A stretch of 8,384 nt of DNA from Chloroflexota bacterium (lineage in GTDB: Bacteria; Chloroflexota; Anaerolineae; CG2-30-64-16), in the NCBI GenBank assembly GCA_029555885.1, contig JAKPQT010000019.1, positions 1 to 8,384 of the forward strand, read 5' to 3'. Positions 1 to 5,661 of the stretch are shown piece after piece. Every line of letters starts with the position of its first letter. Within the stretch, counting starts at the first letter, position 1. The notes under the pieces were generated by a model, which did no database searches, was not told where the DNA came from, and was given only the letters and a program-made list of their open reading frames with translations. The position numbers and the translations under genes were made by a program.

Positions 1-689
1 AGCCAGCCCGCGGCCAGGTCCCACGGCTTCAGCCCGGCTTCCCAGTAGGCCTCCAAGTGGCCTGCTGCAACCCAGGCCATGATGATCGCAGCCGAACCGA
101 ACCGGCGGACGGCCTGGCTCTTCAGATCCAGCGCGCTGAACTCCGCCCGGTTGCGGTCCGCGCCCTGCACCCGGTTGGCGATGAAGCCGGTGGACAGCAG
201 GGCGGATGTCAGGTCGTTGACCGCTGATACGTGCAACCGCTGATCGTGTCCGCCGGCCCTGACCCACGCGCCCCCGTCCTGCTCGGCCCAGTACGTCCGA
301 TCAGCCGAGGGGTCGTGGGTCACGGCAAGTACGGGCATGCCATAGCGCGCGAGGGCGAGGTTGACTGCGAACACCGGCAGGCCGTGCGCGAAGTTCGTCG
401 TGCCGTCGACCGGGTCGATCAGCCACAGCCACTCGCCCGCCGGAATCTCGCGGGCCGCGCTTTCCTCCGCATGGATGCAGTGGTCGGGGAACCGGCTGCG
501 CAGCGCGGCCACGAGCAGCCGCTCGGAGGCCTCGTCCGCCTCGGTGACGATGTCGTAGTGCCCGGCCTTCGCCCGCGTGCGTCCGTTGTCCAGCCCGCGG
601 GCCAGGGTGTCCAGCAGCAGGTCGCCCGCCCGACGGGCCAGGTCGATGGCGAATTCGCGTGTCTCAGGGTTCAAGGAGTGCTCCCACAT
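1..689 (-). CDS. Inositol monophosphatase family protein (3' end beyond window)
   Basis: A Mg2+-dependent sugar/nucleotide phosphatase of the inositol monophosphatase superfamily (members act on inositol-1-phosphate, fructose-1,6-bisphosphate or pAp/PAPS; the substrate is not readable here). About 229 residues are visible and roughly 30-40 C-terminal residues are missing, given a usual length of 260-270. Seen in order: DIVTEAD (46-52), AEE (74-76), the metal-binding signature DPVDGTTNF (92-100) and the C-terminal motif KPWDLAAG (221-228) with metal-ligand Asp224. There is no signal peptide, so it is probably cytoplasmic. The start is uncertain: ATG at 689 has no clear Shine-Dalgarno, whereas in-frame TTG at 674 sits 6 nt after GGGAG (685-681) and gives an N-terminus (NPETREFAIDLARRAG) that already matches the family. 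It is the last visible gene of the leftward operon, separated from the thiolase by the structured element at 694-749. Confidence 0.93.
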   Translation of the reverse strand, partial: MWEHSLNPETREFAIDLARRAGDLLLDTLARGLDNGRTRAKAGHYDIVTEADEASERLLVAALRSRFPDHCIHAEESAAREIPAGEWLWLIDPVDGTTNFAHGLPVFAVNLALARYGMPVLAVTHDPSADRTYWAEQDGGAWVRAGGHDQRLHVSAVNDLTSALLSTGFIANRVQGADRNRAEFSALDLKSQAVRRFGSAAIIMAWVAAGHLEAYWEAGLKPWDLAAGW

Positions 690-693
690 ATGA

Positions 694-749
694 GTTCGTA
701 GTGGGCACTTCAGTGCCCTCGCCGAGGCGCTGATGCGCCTACTACGAGC
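694..749. repeat. REP-like element: two hairpins inside an outer stem (three-way junction)
   Basis: Three perfect stems nest in 52 bases. The outer stem is TCGTAGT (696-702) with ACTACGA (741-747), extendable by a G-T and a G-C pair to 694/749. Hairpin 1 is GGGCACT-TC-AGTGCCC (703-718), directly abutting the left outer arm. Hairpin 2 is AGGCGC-TGAT-GCGCCT (725-740), directly abutting the right outer arm. Six bases (719-724) join the two hairpins. The minus-strand thiolase gene ends inside the right outer arm, where the arm reads TAGTAG (two in-frame stops). The element fills the gap before the phosphatase gene. It could be a repetitive extragenic palindrome, an intra-operon RNA processing or stabilising site, or an attenuator. 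No U-run follows it, so it does not look like a classical terminator. The pairing is seen directly; any role is inference. Confidence 0.75.
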
Positions 750-1473
750 CTAAGGCGTTTTCAATCCCCGCCTTCAGCAGGTTCGCCCGCGCCTGTCCGT
801 AGTCCCGGCCCAGCAGCCGCAGCATCTCCGCGACGCGCGCCCGCCGCGAGTCGCCGGCCTGTGGGCAGAGGGGTGGTGGCGGCGGGAAGCCGCTCGCCCT
901 GGCGAAGCGCCGCAGCTCGCTCTCCGGCGTGTAGAGCAGCGGGCGGATCAGCCGGAACCGGCCCTCGAAATAGTCCGCGACCGGGGCCAGCCCGCGCGGG
1001 CTCCCGCCATACAGCAGATTGAGCAGCGCGGTCTGCGCGGCATCGTCCGCGTGGTGCGCGAATGCCAGCACATTGCAGCCCAACTCCGCCGCGGCCGTGA
1101 ACAACGCCTTGCGCCGCAGCCACGTGCAGCGGTTGCAGCCGAGCGGCGGCTGATCCTCTGCGTTTAGCTCCGGCGCGACGATGCGCCAGGGCACGCCCTG
1201 CACGGCCAGCCACGCCTCCAGCGGCGCGTGCGCCGCGATGACCCCGGTCGCATCCCCGCGCACGTGGACTGCGGCCAGCTCATACGCGATGCCTGCCGTA
1301 CGCCGGAGTTCCTGAAGCAGGGCTAGGAGGGACAGGCTGTCCTTCCCGCCCGACACGGCCACCGCGACCCGGTCGCCGTCCCGCAGCATGGCATAGTCAC
1401 GGACAGCACGGCTCACGTCGCGCAGGATGAAGTGTGCCAGCCGGGCCGGGTCGGGTGCGCGGGCGCCTGTCAT
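742..1473 (-). CDS. TtcA/TilS-like PP-loop tRNA sulfurtransferase-type ATPase
   Basis: An adenylating N-type ATP pyrophosphatase, most like TtcA, which makes 2-thiocytidine in tRNA using ATP and a bound Fe-S cluster. It is 243 residues long. Visible: PP-loop SGGKDS (41-46), the first cysteine pair CNRC (113-116) followed by WLRRKALF, then AFAHHADDAAQTALLNLLYGG (138-157), matching the TtcA block LGHHRDDxxQTxxxNxxYGG, and LIRPLLYTPESELRRF (175-190). The second TtcA cysteine motif is altered: in place of PCNLC it reads PPPPPLCPQ with only Cys203. Three candidate cluster ligands therefore remain (113, 116, 203). The ATG at 1473 overlaps the stop of the PHP gene as ATGA, implying translational coupling. 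The reading frame is open upstream to 1812, but that part lies wholly inside the PHP gene and has no family similarity. The TAG stop lies in the outer arm of the structured element at 694-749. The exact tRNA target is uncertain. Confidence 0.85.
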   Translation of the reverse strand: MTGARAPDPARLAHFILRDVSRAVRDYAMLRDGDRVAVAVSGGKDSLSLLALLQELRRTAGIAYELAAVHVRGDATGVIAAHAPLEAWLAVQGVPWRIVAPELNAEDQPPLGCNRCTWLRRKALFTAAAELGCNVLAFAHHADDAAQTALLNLLYGGSPRGLAPVADYFEGRFRLIRPLLYTPESELRRFARASGFPPPPPLCPQAGDSRRARVAEMLRLLGRDYGQARANLLKAGIENALGS

Positions 1474-2336
1474 CCTGCTGCCGTCCGCCGGTCCTCCCAC
1501 ATCTGGCGCAGCCGCCGCACGACCTTCATGGGCACATAGATGCCGCCCAGGTCCGGCTCGCTCGCGCGGATGCCGTGGAAGTCGGTGCCGCCGGTCACGA
1601 GCAGGCCGTACCGCCGGGCGACGCCCAGCAGATGCTCGGTCGTTATGGCGTCGTAGCCCGGGTAGTACACCTCGATGCCTGCCAGCCCCGCGGCCAGCAT
1701 GCCAGGCAAGGTCGCGTCGAGGTCGAATGCGGCCTTGATTGCGCCGTAACGGTCGAAGAAGACCGGGTGCGCCAGCACCGGCAGCCCGCCTGCCTGGCGA
1801 ATCAGCGCGCACGCCTCAGCAGGCGAAAACTTCATGCGCTCGACATAAGCGGGGCTGTTGCGACCGATGTACTTCTCGAACGCCTCGCCGTAGGTGCTGA
1901 CATGCCCCGCCTCCAGCAGCGCCTGGGCGACATGGGGCCGGCCGATCGCGCCTTCACCCGCTATCTGGAGGATGCGCTCGAAGCGGACCGGCGCACCCAT
2001 CCCCGTCAGAACCTCGGCCATCTTGCGCGCCCGGCCCACCCGGCCCTCGCGGATGCGCGCCAACTCGGTGTTGAGTTCCGCGTGCGTGTGATCTACGAAG
2101 TAACCGAGAACGTGCACTTCTGCGCCCGGCACGTCGGTGTTGATTTCGACGCCGGGAATGACCTCGACGCCGGCCGCCTGCCCCGCGGCCAGCCCTTCGG
2201 CCACACGGGCCACGGTGTCGTGGTCGGTGATCGCAATGACCTTGAGCGCGAGCCGCGAGGCGCGGCTGACCAGCATGGCAGGCGACAGGCTGCCGTCGGA
2301 TGCAGTTGTGTGCGCGTGGAGATCGACCTGGTTCAT
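1470..2336 (-). CDS. PHP-domain phosphoesterase, YciV/RNase AM (TrpH) type
   Basis: A 288-residue polymerase-and-histidinol-phosphatase (PHP) family metalloenzyme. Characterised relatives (E. coli YciV/RNase AM, Chromobacterium Cv1693) hydrolyse 3',5'-nucleoside bisphosphates such as pAp and trim short RNAs 5' to 3' using three Mn2+ ions. The metal-ligand motifs are all present: DLHAHTTASDG (5-15; His7, His9, Asp14), ITDHDT (36-41), PGVEIN (61-66; Glu64), HVLGYF (75-80), GRPHVAQALL (132-141), PVLAHP (186-191; His190) and TGGTDFHG (248-255; Asp252, His254). The insert between GRPH and LAHP is typical of this subgroup. There is no signal peptide, so it is cytoplasmic. It begins within the last codons of the peptidase gene (ATGA) behind a GGGGCGGA ribosome-binding stretch and overlaps the thiolase start by ATGA. 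The precise substrate, mononucleotide or RNA, is inferred from the family. Confidence 0.92.
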   Translation of the reverse strand: MNQVDLHAHTTASDGSLSPAMLVSRASRLALKVIAITDHDTVARVAEGLAAGQAAGVEVIPGVEINTDVPGAEVHVLGYFVDHTHAELNTELARIREGRVGRARKMAEVLTGMGAPVRFERILQIAGEGAIGRPHVAQALLEAGHVSTYGEAFEKYIGRNSPAYVERMKFSPAEACALIRQAGGLPVLAHPVFFDRYGAIKAAFDLDATLPGMLAAGLAGIEVYYPGYDAITTEHLLGVARRYGLLVTGGTDFHGIRASEPDLGGIYVPMKVVRRLRQMWEDRRTAAG

Positions 2337-4291
2337 GCGTCCGCCCCGGCGCTGTCCAGTGCCAGCAGGCCCGCGTCGGCCAGCAGACGGAAATAGGCAA
2401 GCGCTAGATCGCCCAACTCGGTGCCCGTCTCCAGCGCAACGAAGTCCGTGATTTCCGCGATGCTCCGGCTGCCGTCGGCCCAGTACTGCAGCAGCACGGC
2501 GGCATCGTAGAGCGCGTGCCCGCCGCGCTCGCCCAGCGCCCAGAAGCGCGGCAGCAGCTCGGGATGATCGGCTTGCAACGCCATCCCCACGTCGATGGGG
2601 CCGGGGCTGGTGCGCCGGGGATAGAGCGCAGCTGCCTCGGTGCGCCAGGGCTCATCAGCGGCCCGTGTGTCGGACATCGAGTGGCTTTCGCCGGCCTGCT
2701 CGCGTGCCCACGCCAGCTCGCGTGCAGCAATGTCCGCCACCTCTCGCCGCACATCCGGCAGGCGGGCGGCAAAGCCTGCGTCGAGCCGGACCAGCTCACC
2801 CAGCGCGGCGGCGATGCGCTCCGCACGGAACGCGTGTCGCCGCTCGAAGCGCGCCAGGTCGCCCTTGCCGGACGCCACTGCCTCCGCCGTCTCAGCCGCC
2901 GCGCGGCCGGCATACTGGGAGACCATCAGATGCGCGAGCCACGCCACCTCCGCCGAGCCTGCGTTCGCCAGCCAGCAGGCATAGGCCGCAGCCAGCATGC
3001 CGCTGCGCGCGAGACTGTCAGGGCTGACCTTCTCCGGCGTGTCCGCCGAGGTGTGGTAGTACTTGTCGGGCCACTGGATGAGCATGGGCGTGGGGATGCC
3101 GACCGACGGGTCCGAGAGGATGTAGTGATCGGAGCCTGCCGAGAAGCCGGTCTCGCGATGCCGCACGCCGTCGAGCATCGGCTCGCGCAGCCAGCTCAGC
3201 AGGTGGTCGCTGAACGAGGCCCCGGCCTGGGGCAGCCCCACCAACTCCCAACTGCTGCCCGTCGCGTTCTGGTCTGCGCCGACCATGTCCAGGTTCAGCC
3301 CCGCGACCCAGCGCCCCGCCCGCATCTCCGCCTCATGCGCGGCCAGGTACGCGAACGTGCCGGTCATCTCCGGCGGCCAGAGGCAGCGGATCCCGCGCCG
3401 CGGCAGCGGTAGCGTGCCCGCGTCGACCAGCCGGGCCAGCGTCGCCGCGGTCTCGATGAGCGCGGCCGCGCCGGATGCGTTGTCGTGCGCGCCGGGCTGC
3501 GGGTGACACAGGTGGCTGACGAGCAGAATCTCGCCCGCAGCCGGATTACTCCCCGGCAGGAAGGCATCCACAACCTCGAACGTGCCGGCGGAGAACCCGC
3601 TGTCCACTGCCGCGCGTACCCGCACTGTCTTGCCCTGTGCCAGCCGCGCCCGCAGGCTGCGTCCCTGCCGCGGGCTGACGACGAAGCCCCACGCGTCCGG
3701 CTCGACGCTGCCTGCCCACCAGAAGGAAGTGTACTGCCGTGCATCGGGCACGTCCAGCTCGGTCCGGCCGCCTGCTTCCATGCCGTCGAACAGAATGCCC
3801 GCCGCACCAAGCTGCCGGAGCGCGACTGCAGCCACCTGCGCAACCGGCCGGTTGGTCAGCACGACCTTCCCGGCTACGTCCAGCCCCGCGTAGTCTGCCG
3901 GGTCGACGCCCCCCTTGCCCGCAGGTGCAGCGACCTCGAACTCCCCCGTCACCGGAACGCTCCGCTGGATGAGGCTCGTGGGCAGGCCGGCGAAGTCACA
4001 GAGAGTCTGCTCCGGCTGCCCTGCGGCATCCAGCAGCACGAGCGACGCGGACTCGCAGGCCCATTCGAGGAAGCCGGGCGATGTCCAGAAGCGCGTCTCG
4101 CCATCTGCCGGATAGCGGTGAATCTCAACCTGCAAGCCCGCGGCTGCCAGTTGGCTGGCGACGTATTCCGCGGCCGCGCGGTAGCCCGGGCTAGCCTGGA
4201 TGCGGTGATGCCCGCTGATTGCGGTCATGTGGCGGTGGGCAGCTTCGCCGCGATAGCTGCGGCGGATGATGTCGGTATAGGGATAGGGCAT
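2333..4291 (-). CDS. M28-type zinc aminopeptidase-like protein (DUF4910-like core) with C-terminal helical module
   Basis: A 652-residue co-catalytic zinc hydrolase, probably a cytoplasmic aminopeptidase since no signal peptide is seen. The catalytic fold is split by an inserted region (about 100-240) resembling a PA domain (VAGKVVLTNRPV... LGAAGILFDG). Candidate active-site residues, by analogy to M28: SHLCHP (259-264; His260), HDNASG (269-274; Asp270), PEMTG (307-311; Glu308), LNLDMVG (332-338; Asp335) and YYHTSADTPEKV (411-422; His413). The SHLCHP/HDNASG form and single Glu are closer to DUF4910 peptidases than to classical M28. After a helical region (about 450-540), residues 560-648 form a separate module (YWADGSRSIAEI... 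ADAGLLAL) resembling PqqD/winged-helix domains. The start at 4291 is preceded by GGGAAAG; an in-frame ATG at 4357 overlaps the predicted -10 box and was not used. It is the first gene of the leftward operon. The natural substrate is unknown. Confidence 0.85.
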   Translation of the reverse strand: MPYPYTDIIRRSYRGEAAHRHMTAISGHHRIQASPGYRAAAEYVASQLAAAGLQVEIHRYPADGETRFWTSPGFLEWACESASLVLLDAAGQPEQTLCDFAGLPTSLIQRSVPVTGEFEVAAPAGKGGVDPADYAGLDVAGKVVLTNRPVAQVAAVALRQLGAAGILFDGMEAGGRTELDVPDARQYTSFWWAGSVEPDAWGFVVSPRQGRSLRARLAQGKTVRVRAAVDSGFSAGTFEVVDAFLPGSNPAAGEILLVSHLCHPQPGAHDNASGAAALIETAATLARLVDAGTLPLPRRGIRCLWPPEMTGTFAYLAAHEAEMRAGRWVAGLNLDMVGADQNATGSSWELVGLPQAGASFSDHLLSWLREPMLDGVRHRETGFSAGSDHYILSDPSVGIPTPMLIQWPDKYYHTSADTPEKVSPDSLARSGMLAAAYACWLANAGSAEVAWLAHLMVSQYAGRAAAETAEAVASGKGDLARFERRHAFRAERIAAALGELVRLDAGFAARLPDVRREVADIAARELAWAREQAGESHSMSDTRAADEPWRTEAAALYPRRTSPGPIDVGMALQADHPELLPRFWALGERGGHALYDAAVLLQYWADGSRSIAEITDFVALETGTELGDLALAYFRLLADAGLLALDSAGADA

Positions 4292-4324
4292 GAGCGTCTT
4301 TCCCGGTTCGCCTGTGCTAAGCGT

Positions 4325-4336
4325 TCGGAGTTCCGA
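4325..4336. promoter_or_regulatory. Short dyad TCGGA-GT-TCCGA in the leader of the leftward operon
   Basis: A perfect 5-bp inverted repeat with a 2-base centre lies a few bases downstream of the start site expected from the -10 box at 4348-4353. This is where a repressor operator could sit. It is short enough to arise by chance in GC-rich DNA. Confidence 0.25.
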
Positions 4337-4347
4337 TTCAAACCGAC

Positions 4348-4356
4348 ATGATACCA
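4348..4356 (-). promoter_or_regulatory. Extended -10 promoter candidate for the peptidase-PHP-thiolase operon
   Basis: On the minus strand this reads TGG-TATCAT: an extended -10 (TGn) followed by a hexamer matching TATAAT at five of six positions. No good -35 is visible (TTCGCG at 17-bp spacing). The transcript would start near 4341 and have a leader of about 50 nt before the ATG at 4291. This position also argues against using the ATG at 4357 as the peptidase start. Confidence 0.5.
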
Positions 4357-4387
4357 TAGGTGGCAGTGATCGCGAAGTTGGACCGAA

Positions 4388-4427
4388 ATTCGTTCATTCG
4401 TTGCCAGCGCCGCAGCGCCATTCGTTG
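4388..4427. repeat. ATTCGTT direct repeats in the divergent promoter region
   Basis: ATTCGTT occurs three times in the same direction at 4388-4394, 4396-4402 and 4420-4426. The last two belong to an identical 9-mer CATTCGTTG (4395-4403 and 4419-4427). Start-to-start distances are 8 and 24 bp. Between them CAGCGCC is repeated at 4405-4411 and 4413-4419, also at 8-bp spacing. The block lies just upstream of the RNase promoter and about 35-80 bp upstream of the divergent -10, so it could bind a regulator of either transcript. It could also be a slippage-generated sequence. Confidence 0.5.
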
Positions 4428-4450
4428 ACGGTCGCCTCCTGTGATACACT
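4425..4450 (+). promoter_or_regulatory. Promoter candidate for the RNase-barstar pair
   Basis: An extended -10 reads TGA-TACACT (4442-4450), with TACACT matching TATAAT at four of six positions. TTGACG (4425-4430) resembles a -35 box, but the spacing is only 14 bp, shorter than the usual 16-18, so the extended -10 is probably the main determinant. Transcription would start near 4457 and leave a leader of about 23 nt before the TTG start. Confidence 0.45.
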
Positions 4451-4465
4451 CCAGCCGAACTGATC

Positions 4466-4471
4466 GAGGAG
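4466..4471 (+). promoter_or_regulatory. Ribosome binding site GAGGAG setting a TTG start for the RNase
   Basis: GAGGAG lies 8 nt before TTG at 4480-4482. This is the only well-placed Shine-Dalgarno for the frame. The alternatives are GTG at 4441, which sits in the predicted -10 box, and GTG at 4471, which overlaps the SD itself. The TTG choice also gives a compact, basic signal-peptide n-region. Confidence 0.7.
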
Positions 4472-4479
4472 TGACCTGC

Positions 4480-5121
4480 TTGTATCCCATCCTTCGCAAA
4501 GTCAGACACCCATCGTCGCGCCGCGGCTGGCCGCTGGCCGTGCTCCTGCTGGCCGTGCTGCTCGTGGCTGCGTGCAGTGCGGCAACCACGGACACGCCTG
4601 CCCTGCGCGCCACCGCAACGGCCCGTCCCACGATGACACCCCACGCGACGCAGGGGCAGTTCTCGGCCGCGCTCGGCCGGGCTATCCAGACGATCGACGC
4701 TGCGACGGCCGCTGTGATGCCCACCGTCAGCCCGTCGGACACGCCCGCAGATTCCGCCAGCGCGACGCCAACCGTGCGTGCCATCCACACCCCTCGTGCA
4801 ACCCGCACACCCAAGGCCACCGCCACTCCGCATAGCGTGGACGGCCTGCCGGTCATCGCGTACGATGACCTCCCGCGCGAGGCCCACGAGACAATTCGCC
4901 TGATCGAGCGCGGCGGGCCGTTCCCCTACCGGCAGGACGGCAGCACATTCCAGAACCGGGAGCGGCTGCTCCCGCGCAAGCCCGGCGGCTACTATCGGGA
5001 GTACACGGTGGAGACGCCCGGCGAGGATGACCGGGGCGCGCGGCGCATCGTCGCCGGCGAGGAGGGTGAGTTGTACTATACGGACGACCACTATGCGAGC
5101 TTCAGGCGGGTGGTGCCATGA
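4480..5121 (+). CDS. Lipid-anchored guanyl-specific ribonuclease (RNase Sa/barnase family, N1/T1)
   Basis: A 213-residue secreted RNase predicted to cleave RNA 3' of guanosine and to be tethered to the outer face of the membrane. Residues 1-32 form a lipoprotein signal: basic start (Arg6, Lys7, Arg9, Arg14, Arg15), hydrophobic LAVLLLAVLL, lipobox VAAC with Cys32. Residues 33-120 are a low-complexity Thr/Pro/Ala linker (TPRATRTPKATATP and similar). Residues 122-213 are the enzyme, closely matching Streptomyces RNase Sa: LPREAHETIRLI, GGPFPYRQDGSTFQNRE, GYYREYTV, DRGARRIV and YYTDDHYASF. The catalytic set is complete: Glu174 (general base), Arg185 and Arg189 (phosphate binding), His204 (general acid). 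RNase Sa's disulfide is absent; Cys32 is the only cysteine. The TTG start follows a good SD at 4466-4471. The last codons overlap the barstar start (ATGA), strongly linking it to its inhibitor. The role could be contact toxin or nutrient-scavenging exoenzyme. Confidence 0.93.
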   Translation: MYPILRKVRHPSSRRGWPLAVLLLAVLLVAACSAATTDTPALRATATARPTMTPHATQGQFSAALGRAIQTIDAATAAVMPTVSPSDTPADSASATPTVRAIHTPRATRTPKATATPHSVDGLPVIAYDDLPREAHETIRLIERGGPFPYRQDGSTFQNRERLLPRKPGGYYREYTVETPGEDDRGARRIVAGEEGELYYTDDHYASFRRVVP

Positions 5122-5570
5122 GCGAGACTAGCCCCACCTTCCACGACCTGCTGACGGGCGGCGTGCCGCCCGGCATCTACCGGCTGCCCTCACGGGCCAG
5201 CCTTCGTGCTGTCCAGCAGGCCGCCGGGCAGCACGGCTGGCGCATCCGCCGCATCATGGGCCGCCGCATCGCGGACAAGCCGGCCTTCCTGGCTGAGTCC
5301 GCGCGCAGCCTGCACTTCCCGAAATACTTTGGCCATAATTGGGATGCGTTCGAGGAATCGCTCAACGACCTGGCCTACGACACGGCGGAGCGCACGCTCG
5401 TGCTTTTCGACCATGCCGGCCGCTTCGCCGCCGCAGAGCCGGAGGAATTCGCGACCGCGCTCGACATCCTCCGCACCGCCGTCGAGGCCCGCCGCACGAG
5501 CGACGCCCCGCTGGCCGTCCTGCTGCAGGGAGCCGCCCGCGCGACGGATGTCGCACGGTTGCAGGTTTGA
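5118..5570 (+). CDS. Barstar-family ribonuclease inhibitor
   Basis: A 150-residue cytoplasmic protein with no signal peptide, predicted to plug the active site of the RNase encoded just upstream and so protect the producing cell before export. The barstar core runs from about residue 43: RIRRIMGRRIADKPAFL, then the hallmark FPKYFGHNWDAFEESLNDL (67-85), then LVLFDHAGRF and a C-terminal DILRTAVEARR... LAVLLQ strand. Aligned to B. amyloliquefaciens barstar, Tyr70 and Asp76 match Tyr29 and Asp35; Asp39 appears as Glu80, Trp38 as Glu79, and Glu76 as a threonine. It is longer than the 89-residue barstar because of about 40 extra N-terminal residues of unknown role. It starts at an ATG overlapping the RNase stop. 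Its last codons, TTG CAG GTT TGA, come from the heptad repeat beginning at 5557, so the true ancestral C-terminus may have been altered. Confidence 0.93.
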   Translation: MSETSPTFHDLLTGGVPPGIYRLPSRASLRAVQQAAGQHGWRIRRIMGRRIADKPAFLAESARSLHFPKYFGHNWDAFEESLNDLAYDTAERTLVLFDHAGRFAAAEPEEFATALDILRTAVEARRTSDAPLAVLLQGAARATDVARLQV

Positions 5571-5661
5571 AGGTTGAAGGTTGAAGGTTGCAAGTTTGCC
5601 TTCGGAGAGAACGAGGCTCTTCAATCGTAACCTTCAACTTTCAACCTTCAAACTTTCAACC
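5557..5661. terminator. 33-bp inverted repeat between convergent genes, likely bidirectional terminator
   Basis: The arms 5557-5589 and 5629-5661 are reverse complements at 30 of 33 positions, around a 39-base loop (5590-5628). In RNA read rightward, two of the three mismatches become G-U pairs. The stem lies at the end of the barstar gene and just downstream of the end of the mannosidase gene, so either transcript could end or be protected here. There is no T-run, so intrinsic termination is not certain; RNA 3'-end stabilisation or simple repeat accumulation are alternatives. Confidence 0.55.

Noticed and set aside
231..701. 156-codon plus-strand frame at the left end
   Set aside because: It is antisense to the inositol monophosphatase signature DPVDGTTNF and has no recognisable motifs.
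748..765. Plus-strand hairpin GCC-TAA-GGC followed by TTTT as a terminator
   Set aside because: The stem is only 3 bp and no plus-strand gene precedes it; on the minus strand it is coding sequence at the thiolase C-terminus.
1474..1812. Extended reading frame that would add 113 residues to the N-terminus of the thiolase
   Set aside because: It lies entirely inside the PHP gene in another frame, is Arg/Gly/Ala-rich without family similarity, and the internal ATG at 1473 gives the ATGA overlap and a normal TtcA N-terminus.
1434..2396. 320-codon plus-strand frame opposite the PHP gene
   Set aside because: It mirrors the PHP coding strand; the PHP metal-binding motifs on the minus strand establish the true frame.
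4292..4357. Upstream ATG at 4357 as the peptidase start
   Set aside because: It falls in the predicted -10 box, and the extra 22 residues look like translated leader; the ATG at 4291 has a plausible ribosome binding site.
4225..5091. 288-codon minus-strand frame across the RNase gene and divergent promoter
   Set aside because: It runs antisense through the RNase Sa-like domain and into the peptidase start, with no family features.
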